Of a DNA stretch of 64,000 nucleotides, positions 47,190 through 58,557 are shown one piece after another (the stretch's first letter is position 1; each line of letters starts with the position of its first letter). This stretch comes from Hordeum vulgare subsp. vulgare (Eukaryota > Streptophyta > Magnoliopsida > Poales > Poaceae), in contig NC_058519.1 in the NCBI RefSeq assembly GCF_904849725.1, forward strand, positions 20,691,267 through 20,755,266, given 5' to 3'. The translations under genes were made by a program, and so were the position numbers. The notes below the pieces were generated by a model. It was not told where the DNA came from. It saw only the letters and a list, made by a program, of their open reading frames with translations, and searched no databases.

Positions 47190-50100
47190 GTGTTAAAAAG
47201 TTGAGAGGGCTACGGCAAAAACTGGATGCAGTTCGTGTACAAAACTGATAATCTCTCTCGAAGTAGGAGGTTTTCGAACGAGAACTCATCTCTTACAAAG
47301 GGATTTCATTTTTTTGAACTTATTTGAACTCCATACTTTTTGTGTGTTCAAAATGCACCATTCAAAGGCACATCACAAAATTTCAACAATTTCCGACTTC
47401 ATTTGGTATATTTCGTGCATTTGCTTATTTTTTTTAGCTAGTTGACCCTGAAATTGAAAAGCACTACAAATGAACTCTGAAAATGTTGAAATTTGGCATG
47501 CTATCATCATTTCACCCACATAGCATGTGTTAAAAAGTTGAGAGGGCTACGACAAAAACTGGATGCAGTTCGTGTAAAAAACTGACAATCTCTCTCGAAG
47601 TAGCAAGGTTTCGAACGAGAACTCATCTCTTACAAAGGGATTTCATTTTTTTGAACTTATTTGAACTCCATACTTTTTGTGTGTTCAAAATGCACCATTA
47701 AAAGGCACATCACAAAATTTCAACAATTTCTGACTTCATTTGGTATATTTCGTGCATTTATTTATTTTTTTTGAGCTAGTTGACCCTGAAATTGAAAAGC
47801 ACTACAAATGAACTCTGAAAATGTTGAAAGTTGGCATGCTATCATCATTTCACCCACATAGCATGTGTTAAAAAGTTGAGAGGGCTACGACAAAAACTGG
47901 ATGCAGTTCGTGTACAAAACTGACAATCTCTCTCGAAGTAGCAGGGTTTCGAACGAGAACTCATCTCTTACAAAGGGATTTCATTTTTTTGAACTTATTT
48001 GAACTCCATACTTTTTGTGTGTTCAAAATGCACCATTCAAAGGCACATCACAAAATTTCAACAATTTCCGACTTCATTTGGTGTATTTCGTGCATTTACT
48101 TTTTTTTTAGCTAGTTGACCCTGAAATTGAAAAGCACTACAAATGAACACTGAAAATGTTGAAAGTTGGCATGCTATCATCGTTTCACCCACATAGCATG
48201 TGTTAAAAAGTTGAGAGGGCTACGACAAAAACTGGATGCGGTTCGTATACAAAACTGACAATCTGTCTCGAAGTAGCACGGTTTCGAACGAGAACTCATA
48301 TCTTACAAAGGGATTTAATTTTTTTGAACTTATTTGAACTCCATACTTTTTGTGTGTTCAAAATGCACCATTCAAAGGCACATCACAAAATTTCAACAAT
48401 TTCCGACTTCATTTGGTATATTTCGTGCATTTTTTTTTGAGCTAGTTGACCCTGAAATTGAAAAGCACTACAAATGAACTCTGAAAATGTTGAAAGTTGG
48501 CATGCTATCATCATTTCACCCACATAGCATGTGTTAAAAAGTTGAGAGGGCTACGACAAAAACTAGATGCAGTTCGTGTACAAAACTGACAATCTCTCTC
48601 GAAGTAGGAGGGTTCCGAACGAGAACTCATCTCTTACAAAGGGATTTCATTTTTTTTAACTTATTTAAACTCCATACTTTTTGTGTGCTCAAAATGCACC
48701 ATCCAAAGGCACATCACAAAATTTCAGCAATTTCCGACTTCATTTGGTATATTTCGTGCATTTATTTATTTTTTTGAGCTAGTTGACCCTGAAATTGAAA
48801 AGCACTACAAATGAACTCTGAAAATGTTGAAAGTTGGCATGCTATCATCATTTCACCCACATAGGATGTGTTAAAAAGTTGAGAGGGGTACGACAAAAAC
48901 TGGATGCAGTTCGTGTACAAAACTGACAATCTCTCTCAAAGTAGCAGGGTTTCGAACGAGAACTCATCTCTTACAAAGGGATTTCATTTTTTTGAACTTA
49001 TTTGAACTCCATACTTTTTGTGTGTTCAAAATGCAGCATTCAAAGGCCCATCACAAAATTTCAACAATTTCTGACTTCATTTGGTATATTTCGTGCATTT
49101 ACTTTTTTTTTTGAGCTAGTTGACCCTGAAATTAAAAAGCACTACAAATGAAGTCTGAAAATGTTGAAAGTTGGCATGCTATCATCATTTCACCCACATA
49201 GCGTGTGTTAAAAAGTTGAGAGGGCTACGGCAAAAACTGGATGCAGTTCGTGTACAAAACTGATAATCTCTCTCGAAGTAGGAGGGTTTCGAACGAGAAC
49301 TCATCTCTTACAAAGGGATTTCATTTTTTTGAACTTATTTGAACTCCATACTTTTTGTGTGTTCAAAATGCACCATTCAAAGGCACATCACAAAATTTCA
49401 ACAATTTCCGACTTCATTTGGTACATTTCGTGCATTTGCTTTTTTTTTGAGCTAGTTGACCCTGAAATTGAAAAGCACTACAAATGAACTCTGAAAATGT
49501 TGAAAGTTGGCATGCTATCATCATTTCACCCATATAGCATGTGTTAAAAAGTTGAGAGGGCTACGACAAAAACTGGATGCAGTTCGTGTAAAAAACTGAC
49601 AATCTCTCTCGAAGTAGAAGCGTTTCGAACGAGAACTCATCTCTTACAAAGGGATTTCATTTTTTTGAACTTATTTGAACTCCATACTTTTTGTGTGTTC
49701 AAAATGAACCATTCAAAGGCACATCACAAAATTTCAACAATTTCCGACTACATTTGGTATATTTCGTGCATTTACTTTTTTTTTTTTGAGCTAGTTGACC
49801 CTGAAATTGAAAAGCACTACAAATGAAGTCTGAAAATGTTGAAAGTTGGCATGCTATCATCATTTCACCCACATAGCGTGTGTTAAAAAGTTGAGAGGGC
49901 TACGACAAAAACTGGATGCGGTTCGTGTACAAAACTGATAATCTCTCTCGAAGTAGGACGGTTTCGAACAAGAACTCATCTCTTACAAAGGGATTTCATT
50001 TTTTTGAACTTTTTTGAACTCCATACTTTTTGTGTGTTCAAAATGCACCATTAAAAGGCACATCACAAAATTTCAACAATTTCCGACTTCATTTGTTATA

Positions 50101-53100
50101 TTTCGTGCATTTGCTTATTTTTTTTGAGCTAGTTGACCCTGAAATTGAAAAGCACTACAAATGAACTCTGAAAATGTTGAAATTTGGCATGCTATCATCA
50201 TTTCACCCACATAGCATGTGTTAAAAAGTTGAGAGGGCTACGACAAAAACTGGATGCAGTTCGTGTAAAAAACTGACAATCTCTCTCGAAGTAGCACGGT
50301 TTCGAACGAGAACTCATCTCTTACAAAGGGATTTCATTTTTTTGAACTTATTTGAACTCCATACTTTTTGTGTGTTCAAAATGCACCATTCAAAGGCACA
50401 TCACAAAATTTCAACAATTTCTCACTTCATTTGGTATATTTCGTGCATTTACTTATTTTTTTTGAGCTAGTTGACCCTGAAATTGAAAAGCACTACAAAT
50501 GAACTCTGAAAATGTTGAAAGTTGGCATGCTATCATCATTTCACCCACATAGCATGTGTTAAAAAGTTGAGAGGGCTACGACAAAAACTGGATGCAGTTC
50601 GTGTACAAAACTGACAATCTCTCTCGAAGTAGCAGGGTTTCGAACGAGAACTCATCTCTTACAAAGGGATTTCATTTTTTTGAACTTATTTGAACTCCAT
50701 ACTTTTTGTGTGTTCAAAATGCACCATTCAAAGGCACATCACAAAATTTGAACAATTTCCGACTTCATTTGGTATATTTCGTGCATTTACTTATTTTTTT
50801 TTAGCTAGTTGACCCTGAAATTGAAAAGCACTACAAATGAACACTGAAAATGTTGAAAGTTGGCATGCTATCATCATTTCACCCACATAGCATGTGTTAA
50901 AAAGTTGAGAGGGCTACGACAAAAACTGGATGCGGTTCGTATACAAAACTGACAATCTGTCTCGAAGTAGCACGGTTTCGAACGAGAACTCATATCTTAC
51001 AAAGGGATTTAATTTTTTTGAACTTATTTGAACTCCATACTTTTTGTGTGTACAAAATGCACCATTCAAAGGCACATCAAAAAATTTCAACAATTTCCGA
51101 CTTCATTTGGTATATTTCGTGCATTTTTTTTTGAGCTAGTTGACCCTGAAATTGAAAAGCACTACAAATGAACTCTGAAAATGTTGAAAGTTGGCATGCT
51201 ATCATCATTTCACCCACATAGCATGTGTTAAAAAGTTGAGAGGGCTACGACAAAAACTGGATGCAGTTCGTGTACAAAACTGACAATCTCTCTCGAAGTA
51301 GGAGGGTTTCGAACGAGAACTCATCTCTTACAAAGGGATTTCATTTTTTTGAACTTATTTAAACTCCATACTTTTTGTGTGTTCAAAATGCACCATCCAA
51401 AGGCACATCAGAAACTTTCAACAATTTCCGACTTCATTTGGTATATTTCGTGCATTTATTTATTTTTTTGAGCTAGTTGACCCTGAAATTGAAAAGCACT
51501 ACAAATGAACTCTGAAAATGTTGAAAGTTGGCATGCTATCATCATTTCACCCACATAGGATGTGTTAAAAAGTTGAGAGGGGTACGACAAAAACTAGATG
51601 CAGTTCGTGTACAAAACTGATAATCTCTCTCGAAGTAGCAGGGTTTCGAACGAGAACTCATCTCTTACAAAGGGATTTCATTTTTTTGAACTTATTTGAA
51701 CTCCATACTTTTTGTGTGTTCAAAATGCAGCATTCAAAGGCACATCACAAAATTTCAACAATTTCCAACTTCATTTGGTATATTTCGTGCATTTACTTAT
51801 TTTTTTTGAGCTAGTTGACCCTGAAATTGAAAAGCACTACAAATGAAGTCTGAAAATGTTGAAAGTTGGCATGCTATCATCATTTCACCCACATAGCGTG
51901 TGTTAAAAAGTTGAGAGGGCTACGGCAAAAACTGGATACAGTTCGTGTACAAAACTGATAATCTCTCTCGAAGTAGGAGGGTTTCGAACGAGAACTCATC
52001 TCTTACAAAGGGATTTCATTTTTTTGAACTTATTTGAACTCCATACTTTTTGTGTGTTCAAAATGCACCATTCAAAGGCACATCACAAAATTTCAACAAT
52101 TTCCGACTTCATTTGGTATATTTCATGCATTTGCTTTTTTTTTTGAGCTAGTTGACCCTGAAATTGAAAAGCACTACAAATGAACTCTGAAAATGTTGAA
52201 AGTTGGCATGCTATCATCATTTCACCCACATAGCATGTGTTAAAAAGTTGAGAGGGCTACGACAAAAACTGGATGCAGTTCGTGTAAAAAACTGACAATC
52301 TCTCTCGAAGTTGCAGGGTTTCGAACGAGAACTCATCTCTTACAAAGGGATTTCATTTTTTTGAACTTATTTGAACTCCATACTTTTTGTGTGTTCAAAA
52401 TGAACCATTCAAAGGAACATCACAAAATTTCAACAATTTCCGACTACATTTGGTATATTTCGTGCATTTACTTATTTTTTTTTGAGCTAGTTGACCCTGA
52501 AATTGAAAAGCACTACAAATGAAGTCTGAAAATGTTGAAAGTTGGCATGCTATCATCATTTCACCCACATAGCGTGTGTTAAAAAGTTGAGAGGGCTACG
52601 ACAAAAACTGGATACGGTTCGTGTACAAAACTGATAATCTCTCTCGAAGTAGGAGGGTTTCGAATGAGAACTCATCTCTTACAAAGGGATTTCATTTTTT
52701 TGAACTTTTTTGAACTCCATACTTTTCGTGTGTTCAAAATGCACCATTAAAAGGCACATCACAAAATTTCAACAATTTCCGACTTCATTTAGTATATTTC
52801 GTGCATTTGCTTATTTTTTTTGAGCTAGTTGACCCTGAAATTGAAAAGCACTACAAATGAACTCTGAAAATCTTGAAATTTGGCATGCTATCATCATTTC
52901 ACCCACATAGCATGTGTTAAAAAGTTGAGAGGGCTACGACAAAAACTGGATGCAGTTCGTATAAAAAACTGACAATCTCTCTCGAAGTAGCACGGTTTCG
53001 AACGAGAACCCATCTCCTACAAAGGGATTTCATTTTTTTGAACTTATTTGAACTCCATACTTTTTGTGTGTTCAAAATGCACCAATCAAAGGCACATCAC

Positions 53101-53210
53101 AAAATTTCAACAATTTCCGACTTCATTTGGTATATTTCGTGCATTTACTTTTTTTTTGAGCTAGTTGACCCTGAAATTGAAAAGCACTACAAATGAACTC
53201 TGAAAATGTT
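47190..53210 (+). repeat. Higher-order duplication 4: 8-monomer period (~2697 bp), two units plus a truncated third
   Basis: GCGGTTCGTATACAAAAC recurs at about 48238 and 50935, AATGAACCATTC at about 49704 and 52400, the AAATTTGGCATGC variant near 47488, 50180 and 52876, and GTGTAAAAAACTG or GTATAAAAAACTG near 47570, 50267 and 52960. The spacing is about 2.69-2.70 kb. The third unit is cut by the insertion of gypsy copy B. A 6-monomer spacing (about 2015 bp) also links 46847 to 48862. Confidence 0.82.
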
Positions 53211-54665
53211 TGTGACATCCTCGACTTTTGCTACAGTAGTAATCGTAATTAAGCTACAGTGATCAACCGTTAATGATGCCACGTCATCGGATTTCCATCT
53301 CAGACCCGCGTTGATTCGAGTTTGTCCGGATTTCAGATTTGAAAACAAAAGTAGAGTACGTTATGAGTTCATTGCAAATATTACAAGAATATATATGTAA
53401 AAACGAGGAAAGTATTAAAGAAACAATAAAGATAAAAGAAAGAAAGAAAACTGAAAGAAAGAAATAATAAAAAGAAAAGGGAAAAGAGAAAATAAAACGA
53501 AACAAATCAAAAAAAAAAGGAACAACCCCCCCCAACCGGCCCAGCTGGGCCAAAAAGGGCCCAGCCGGCCACCTCCCGCGCCCCCACCCGGCAAACCCTA
53601 ACCCCCCCTGGCGACCGACCCCTTCCCTCGCTACTCCCTCCTTTCCCCACGCCGCCGCCGCCAGCCCCCCCCCCCCTCGTGGGGGCCCCACCCCACCTCC
53701 ACCACGAGAGGACCCCCCCACCTCCCTCTCGTGACCCTCTCCTCCCCACGATCCCTCTCCTCCCCACGACCTCCTCCCAGTCCCGTAACTCCCTCCCCTC
53801 CTGTCGCCCCTCTCCCCCATCTCGCCCCTCCCTGGCCGCCCCTCTCCCTCCCCGGCCGGCGGCCACCCCTCACCACGCCGGCGAGCCCCCCCCCCCCCCC
53901 GGCGGCCACTCCTCCTCCCACCGGCGGCCCCCCTCGGTCCCCCTCACCACGCCGGCGGCCTCCTCACCCCACGGCCGCCTCCCTCCACCGAGCATCCTCT
54001 CCCGGCGGCACCCCCCACCTCTCGGCCTCCACCCCGCCGGCAGGGGCGCCGGCCACCTCGGCCCCCCCCATCTCGGCGGCCGGCCCCTTCCGGGAGGTCC
54101 ATCTCCGGCGGCCCTCTCTACGGTGGCCGCCCCTTCCCGTCGGCGGCTCCACCTCCGGGGGCCTCTCCTCACCGGGGCCCTCCTCACCGGCTCCTCCTCG
54201 CCGGCACGTCACCACCACCGTCACCGTCACCGCCTCCACGTCCGTCTCCACCGTCAACTACGTGCGAACTCCGGCTTCACCGGGCCGTCACGTCACCGTC
54301 GGTGAGCCCCTCCTCGGGCTCCTCCCACCTTACCGTTCTCCTCGACGTCACGGTTCCGTTCCGGCAAACGGGGCCTCGATCCGTCGAGGGTAGACTCCGG
54401 TAGGAGGATTTGAGTATTTGGTTCTTCTAGGTGGTGTTAGAGAAAATTGTTCTCTGTCTTTGTTAACAGAGAGAGAGAGAGATGAGTGTTGAGAGAAAAG
54501 ATAAATGAAAAAGAATAAATGGTGTATTAGATGCGTATGTATGTATGTATGTATGAGATGTGATGTATGTATTTGTGTATTTGGGTATTTAGAGGAATAC
54601 GGTATTTGCACGGATAGGTATCTAATAAAAATAAATGAGGAAATAACCTTAGGCCACTTACCGGT

Positions 54666-54702
54666 GGGGCCAATGCACCGCTGTCAATGACAGGGAGGCC
54701 CC
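54666..54702. other. Nested inverted repeat in LTR B
   Basis: GGGGCC (54666-54671) with GGCCCC (54697-54702) encloses CTGTCA-A-TGACAG (54681-54693). The arms are unchanged from LTR A although flanking bases differ. Confidence 0.5.
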
Positions 54703-54790
54703 ACGCGATGATTAAAAATAATGTTTTCTTAAAATAGATAAATAAATAGATATTTAGTTAAAATAATTAATTAACATAATTAGAGTATGA

Positions 54791-54913
54791 CACGTGGGTC
54801 CCTCGTTGAATTAATCTGATTAATAAATAATTAATCTTAAATAAAACTTGTGCCTATGACGTTCGGGACCCGCTGGTCAGTTGACCGGTCAAATGTGATG
54901 TCAGCCTGACATC
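54791..54913. promoter_or_regulatory. Candidate stress-response cis elements in LTR B
   Basis: G-box core CACGTG (54791-54796), TGACGT near 54857, the double W-box palindrome TTGACCGGTCAA (54881-54892) and the dyad GATGTCAG-C-CTGACATC (54897-54913) are all intact. Spacing is as in LTR A. Confidence 0.4.
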
Positions 54914-55252
54914 GCGATGATGTCATAATAGGATTTTACTAAATCTTTTAAATCTGTTTTTAATTCTTAAATAATTAATAAAACTTTAAAAATTAATATT
55001 AAATAATCCGTAAGTCAGATCAAAATAATTTCAACATGAAAGTTGATCAGCAAAGCGAGACGAACCCGGATACACGGTCCGTTCGTCTGTCACGCGTCCC
55101 TAGCATAGCAAACATGGAACTTTTCCATCGTTTCCAGTGTAACCGGTAGTAGCCCGAGACCCGGAAAATATCGTCAGATATTCTTCCGACCCGTCTATGA
55201 CGGATGTTCCTGCGTTAGCTCATGCCTAGCCTGCATATTTCCATGTCATGTT

Positions 55253-55462
55253 TTGTGTTGCATCGGTGCTATTATTTATTGTTTCTTCCCCCTCTTCTTA
55301 CCGGTAGACCCCGAGACTGACGCTGCTGCCGGGTACATCTACGACCCTGCCGATCAGTCCTTCGCCGCAGAACAGCAAGGCAAGCAAACCCCCCTTGATC
55401 ATTCCTATATCGCCTATGTCTTTCTTCCTACTGCTTGCATTAGTATTTTGCTACTGTTGTAG
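55253..55462 (+). other. Coding-like 69-codon frame inside LTR B
   Basis: Counterpart of 3678-3887, with the same length and the acidic core DPETDAAAGYIYDPADQS. Differences from LTR A include S to P, I to F, I to T and V to D. Whether it is ever translated is unknown. Confidence 0.25.
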
Positions 55463-55683
55463 TTAGCTCCTATATCTGATGCATAGCCTGTTTTTGATGA
55501 ACTGCTACTTTCAGTCCTGTACCTTTAATCTGCTTAGTATAGGTGGAGCAGTCATCCCCTCTGACCCCGTAGATCAGTTGCCCCGCTTGTTTTCAAATCT
55601 CGATCTCCGATCGACGAGCCAGAACCGACACAGCACGTTCACCCCCCTTCGTTGTACGACGCTACAGGGATACTATCGGGTAC

Positions 55684-55887
55684 CGAGGGTGACACCTTGC
55701 TAAGTACTCCTGATGATATCTCTGTAGTATAGTTAGTCGGTCGTGGTTATCGAGGGTGATTCCTCTTTCACCATTCCCGATGACGTCTCTGACGTGCCAC
55801 CCCGCGAGTGTGGGACCTCCGAGGGTGATTCCTCTAAGCCCACCTTGACGGGTACATCGTTCGGAATCCAACGAGGGTGATTCCTCG
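55684..55887. repeat. Four spaced small hairpin repeats in LTR B
   Basis: CGAGGGTGAY-type units lie at 55684-55699, 55751-55766, 55820-55835 and 55872-55887. The first has lost one stem pair (CCTTG for CCTCG). Spacings of 67, 69 and 52 bp are the same as in LTR A. Confidence 0.6.
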
Positions 55888-56856
55888 GATTCCCCTGATG
55901 TTACAACCACACAGTTACTCGACCATGTTACTGGGATCTTCGGCGATTAGTTGTAAGACGGGTGGATTCCCGCGAGACTGTGTTGCTGGCCTAATTAAGA
56001 TGCTAATGGATTTGGGTATTTTGATCTGGGTTGGTCGGAGACCTTTTCGCACTAACCGGCTACGCGGGAAGAATTATGGGTACTCGGCGTCGCGGTATCA
56101 GCCGAAGCTTTTCAGATGCCAGCAGTGTAGCGGCGCGCGCCCGAGTGGTCCCGAGATGCATCGCGCTTGTGATTAAGGGATGCTAGGACTGACGTCGGCC
56201 GCCCACGCCACGTGCAGGAGCGTGAAGGGGAACTGGGCCCATGAACCCTTTGTGCTTAGGATTTAGACCGGCGGGCTGGCCTCTCTGATTAGTCTTAGGT
56301 GGGGCTGCGACGTGTCGATATTCCGAGGCCGGGCAGGACCCAGAAAAGTATGTCCGGCCAGAGTGTTATCGAGCGTGACGGGACATGTGGTGCACCCCTG
56401 CAGGGATGAAAATTAACTATTCGGATAGCCGTGTCCACGGTTACAGGACGACTTTGAGTTGTGCCCCGATCTTATACAACTACAATTGTTACTTAACTGG
56501 AATTAGTTTGCCTCGGGATTGCTTCCTCGCAGGGAGTCGAGGGAGGATCCTTAGGCGTGACCTCACTTTAATATTGCTGCAACAATATGACTATTAATGT
56601 GTTACCCCCCTGTTCTACTCTCGTCTATTGCTGCAAGACCCTGAAGATGCTAGTCTTCGATAGGACTAGGCATTCTCTCTCTTTTCTCGCATTGCTGCAG
56701 TCAGTCCACATATAACCCCCTTCTTTGATACTGATGCATTATTAGAATAGTTCTGATGTAAGACTTGCGAGTACTTTGGATGAGTACTCACCGCTGCTTT
56801 GCTCCCCCCTTGTTCCCTTGGTCCGTTTGCTGCGACCAGATGATGAAGCCCAGGAG

Positions 56857-56934
56857 ATGGAGGTCCCCGTCGCCGACGACTGCTACCCCGACGGTGCCTA
56901 CTACTTCGTGGAGGCCGCTGATGATCAGGAGTAG
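56857..56934 (+). other. Second coding-like segment in LTR B
   Basis: Twenty-five codons starting MEVPVADDCYPDG and ending ADDQE, stop TAG at 56932-56934. It is the counterpart of 5282-5359. The frame is kept, but most differences change residues. Confidence 0.2.
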
Positions 56935-57233
56935 ATAGGAGGTTCCCAGGCAGGAGGCCTCGCCTCGTTCGATCGTTGTATCTTTTGTGCTAGCCTTCTC
57001 TAAGGCACCCCATGTTTTATGTCTGTACTCAGATATTTGTTGCTTCCGCTGACTCGTGTGCTTATCGAGCTTTCGTATTCTAGCCCTCGAGGCCCCTGGC
57101 TTGTAATATGAAGCTGATGTTATTTTATTTGTGTCTAGAGTTGTGTTGTGATATCTCCCCGTGAGTCCTTGGGTTTGATCGTACGCATTTGCGTGTATGA
57201 TTAGCGTACGATTAAGCCGAGGGTGTCACAAGT

Positions 57234-57283
57234 TGGTATCAGAGCCAGGTTTCGATCCTGGGACCTGTGGGTTACGGGCCCAC
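57234..57283 (+). other. Primer-binding site, extended match to initiator tRNA-Met
   Basis: TGGTATCAGAGCCAGG, three bases after the LTR, is the standard site complementary to the 3' end of plant initiator tRNA-Met, which primes reverse transcription. Compared with the plant tRNA-iMet sequence as I recall it, complementarity continues for 50 nt (tRNA positions 76 to 27: acceptor arm, T arm, variable loop and whole anticodon arm). There is one mismatch, C at 57275, opposite the middle base of the anticodon. Copy A's site is outside the window. Confidence 0.88.
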
Positions 57284-57487
57284 ATCTCAATTGGGTGGTA
57301 TTAGTATCTTTTACTCCTTTCCTATACTCTGGGCTCTACTTTCTCTTCTCTTTCGGGTCAAAGATTTTACTAACTCTAACATTAGGTTCTCGAATCACAT
57401 CAATCCGGAGCGCTGGACTATCTACTCTTTTTCTCCTGAATATGTATTACACACACTGTCATTGACATTCGTCAATCTTATTTTCAG
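57284..57487 (+). other. Leader between primer-binding site and pre-gag ORF, ending in an acceptor-like site
   Basis: About 200 bp without a convincing ORF. It ends CAATCTTATTTTCAG (AG at 57486-57487), a strong-looking plant 3' splice acceptor placed directly before the ATG of the pre-gag ORF. A donor-like GTGAGT lies at 57161 in the LTR end. Use of either site is inference. Confidence 0.35.
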
Positions 57488-58276
57488 ATGCGTCCCGCAA
57501 GACAGCACGTGCGCCTGACACAGGCCACCGAGACGACTGGGTTCCCGGCCATTTTGGTCGACCTCCTGACCAGGCTGGGATATCGCTGGTACCCCGAGTA
57601 CACCGTGTTCGAGGATTTCCGCGAGTACAACCAGTGCTAGTACCAGGCTGAGGTTCGCATCTTCGACCAGAGGGGCGGCGAGACCCTCGAGCGCCACGTG
57701 TTCTGTGGTATTGGAGTGTCGGTCGAGATGGCCGTCCATGATGCGGCCTACATCGCCATCACCCGTCTCCGTGGAGCGTACCCTCACCTGGAGGAGAGCC
57801 CTTTCAGATACATCCCGCATGCTCCTGCTGGGGATGAGACTGGGTCTGATCTCACTGCCTATGCTTCTGACGTTCGGGAGCGCAACGACCGTTCCTACGT
57901 CGCTGTCTGCGCCCCCTACGTGACGCGTCGGTACGACGCGCGGATTCTGGTGCAGTACACTGAGGCAATGGATCGTGCTTTCCGAGCTCTGACTGTGGAG
58001 TTGTATGCTACGCGTGCTCGTCTTTACGACGCGTTGACAGAGCTGCAGCCATCACACTGTCCGAGGGTTCCACCTATGCGCATCCGCGAGCCGAGCAGGA
58101 CAGAGCTACCATCAGCTCTCGAGTGGACAGATGTTGGGGGTAGAACCCCTGCACTTGGACCTCAGCTCCTCGACTGGATGCGGTACCGTCACCAGAGTCA
58201 CAACGGGACACAGGGTCCTGTCCCTACCTTCTATCACCGCCAGCTACCAGGATTCGTTCGTCCTCTCCGACGTTGA
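57488..58276 (+). pseudogene. Pre-gag ORF (orf0-like), interrupted by one in-frame UAG
   Basis: From ATG 57488 the frame reads 50 codons to TAG at 57638-57640, then stays open for 211 more to TGA 58274-58276, giving about 262 codons in all. The first part begins MRPARQHVRL; later comes EESPFRYIPHAPAGDE. An extra ORF between the primer site and gag is known in some grass gypsy elements (called orf0 in rice RIRE elements). Its function is not established. Codon composition is GC-rich and clearly protein-like, and the reading frame is otherwise undamaged. The codons after the UAG (TAC CAG) do not fit the CARYYA readthrough context, so simple loss of function is the likelier reading. A TTTTCAG acceptor-like site abuts the ATG. 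A downstream methionine at 57698 could start a 192-codon product. Confidence 0.6.
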
Positions 58277-58557
58277 TGTAGCCTTATCGCTACATCTCGT
58301 TGTGGTACTCTTCCACCGCGTGCCTGCGCGCCGCCTAGTGAGTCCAGGGTATCGTCAAATGCGTCCGGGCTATCGCCAAATTTCGAGTTTTTAATCGTTA
58401 GTATGTAATCGAACTTATGTATGAGTCTATATGTCGAACTCAACTACTATGGAGTATCTATCGCATTTCCCTTTCATTATGCTTGATTACTTCATGAATG
58501 CGTGCGATGCCTTTCGATTACTTTAAGCTAAACTACCCCTGCTAAATATTTAACAGG
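58277..58557 (+). other. Spacer between pre-gag ORF and gag-pol, intron-like
   Basis: It contains a donor-like GTGAGT at 58338 and ends with branch-point-like GCTAAAC/GCTAAAT and TTTAACAG (AG 58555-58556), one base before the gag-pol ATG. The piece 58338-58556 (219 nt) would make a typical small plant intron. No coding content is seen. Confidence 0.3.

Larger units (their letters stand above)
24109..53210 (+). repeat. Satellite array, right segment (about 86 monomers of ~337 bp)
   Basis: The same satellite resumes after the copia LTR, in the same orientation, and runs unbroken for 29.1 kb to the 5' LTR of gypsy copy B. Sequence variants group regionally. To about 44 kb, monomers carry GGCATATCAC with AATTTTGAC, and GTTTAGAGGG subtypes. 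From about 46.7 kb others appear: ATAGCGTGTG, GTGTAAAAAACTG, GTAGCACGG and TTATTTAAACTCC. The last monomer stops at GAAAATGTT (53210), whereas the left end of the array begins at GAGGGCTACG, so the two LTR junctions fall at different monomer positions. Confidence 0.97.
53211..57230 (+). repeat. 5' LTR of gypsy copy B (4020 bp)
   Basis: The LTR starts TGTGACATCC and ends GGGTGTCACA, giving a perfect 7-bp TGTGACA/TGTCACA terminal inverted repeat, and is followed three bases later by the primer-binding site. It has the same internal layout as LTR A: purine-rich then C-rich stretch, TATG microsatellite near 54535, AT-rich part, and CAG/TAG-bordered coding-like segments. As the 5' LTR it would hold the promoter of the element. 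No TATA box is assigned with confidence. Confidence 0.96.

Noticed and set aside
5656..53210. Idea that the array is the internal tandem repeat of a CACTA transposon, because each monomer contains CACTACAA
   Set aside because: The word occurs once per monomer in one orientation, and no inverted TTGTAGTG terminus or transposase sequence is in the window.
53679..54393. Long proline/serine-rich plus-strand ORFs and glycine/arginine-rich minus-strand ORFs in the LTRs (also 1690-2827 and 63155-63952)
   Set aside because: They are a product of C-rich composition, where stop codons are rare. The translations are low-complexity and no domain is recognisable.
57234..57283. A tRNA gene
   Set aside because: The similarity is antisense and covers only tRNA positions 27-76. 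The D arm and 5' acceptor strand are missing, and it sits exactly where a primer-binding site belongs.
57422..57820. 132-codon minus-strand ORF opposite the pre-gag ORF
   Set aside because: It is a shadow of the GC-rich coding strand; the plus-strand frame is longer and has family context.
57698..58276. Programmed readthrough of the UAG in the pre-gag ORF
   Set aside because: The downstream codons TAC CAG do not fit the known CARYYA context and no structure is obvious. A point mutation is simpler.
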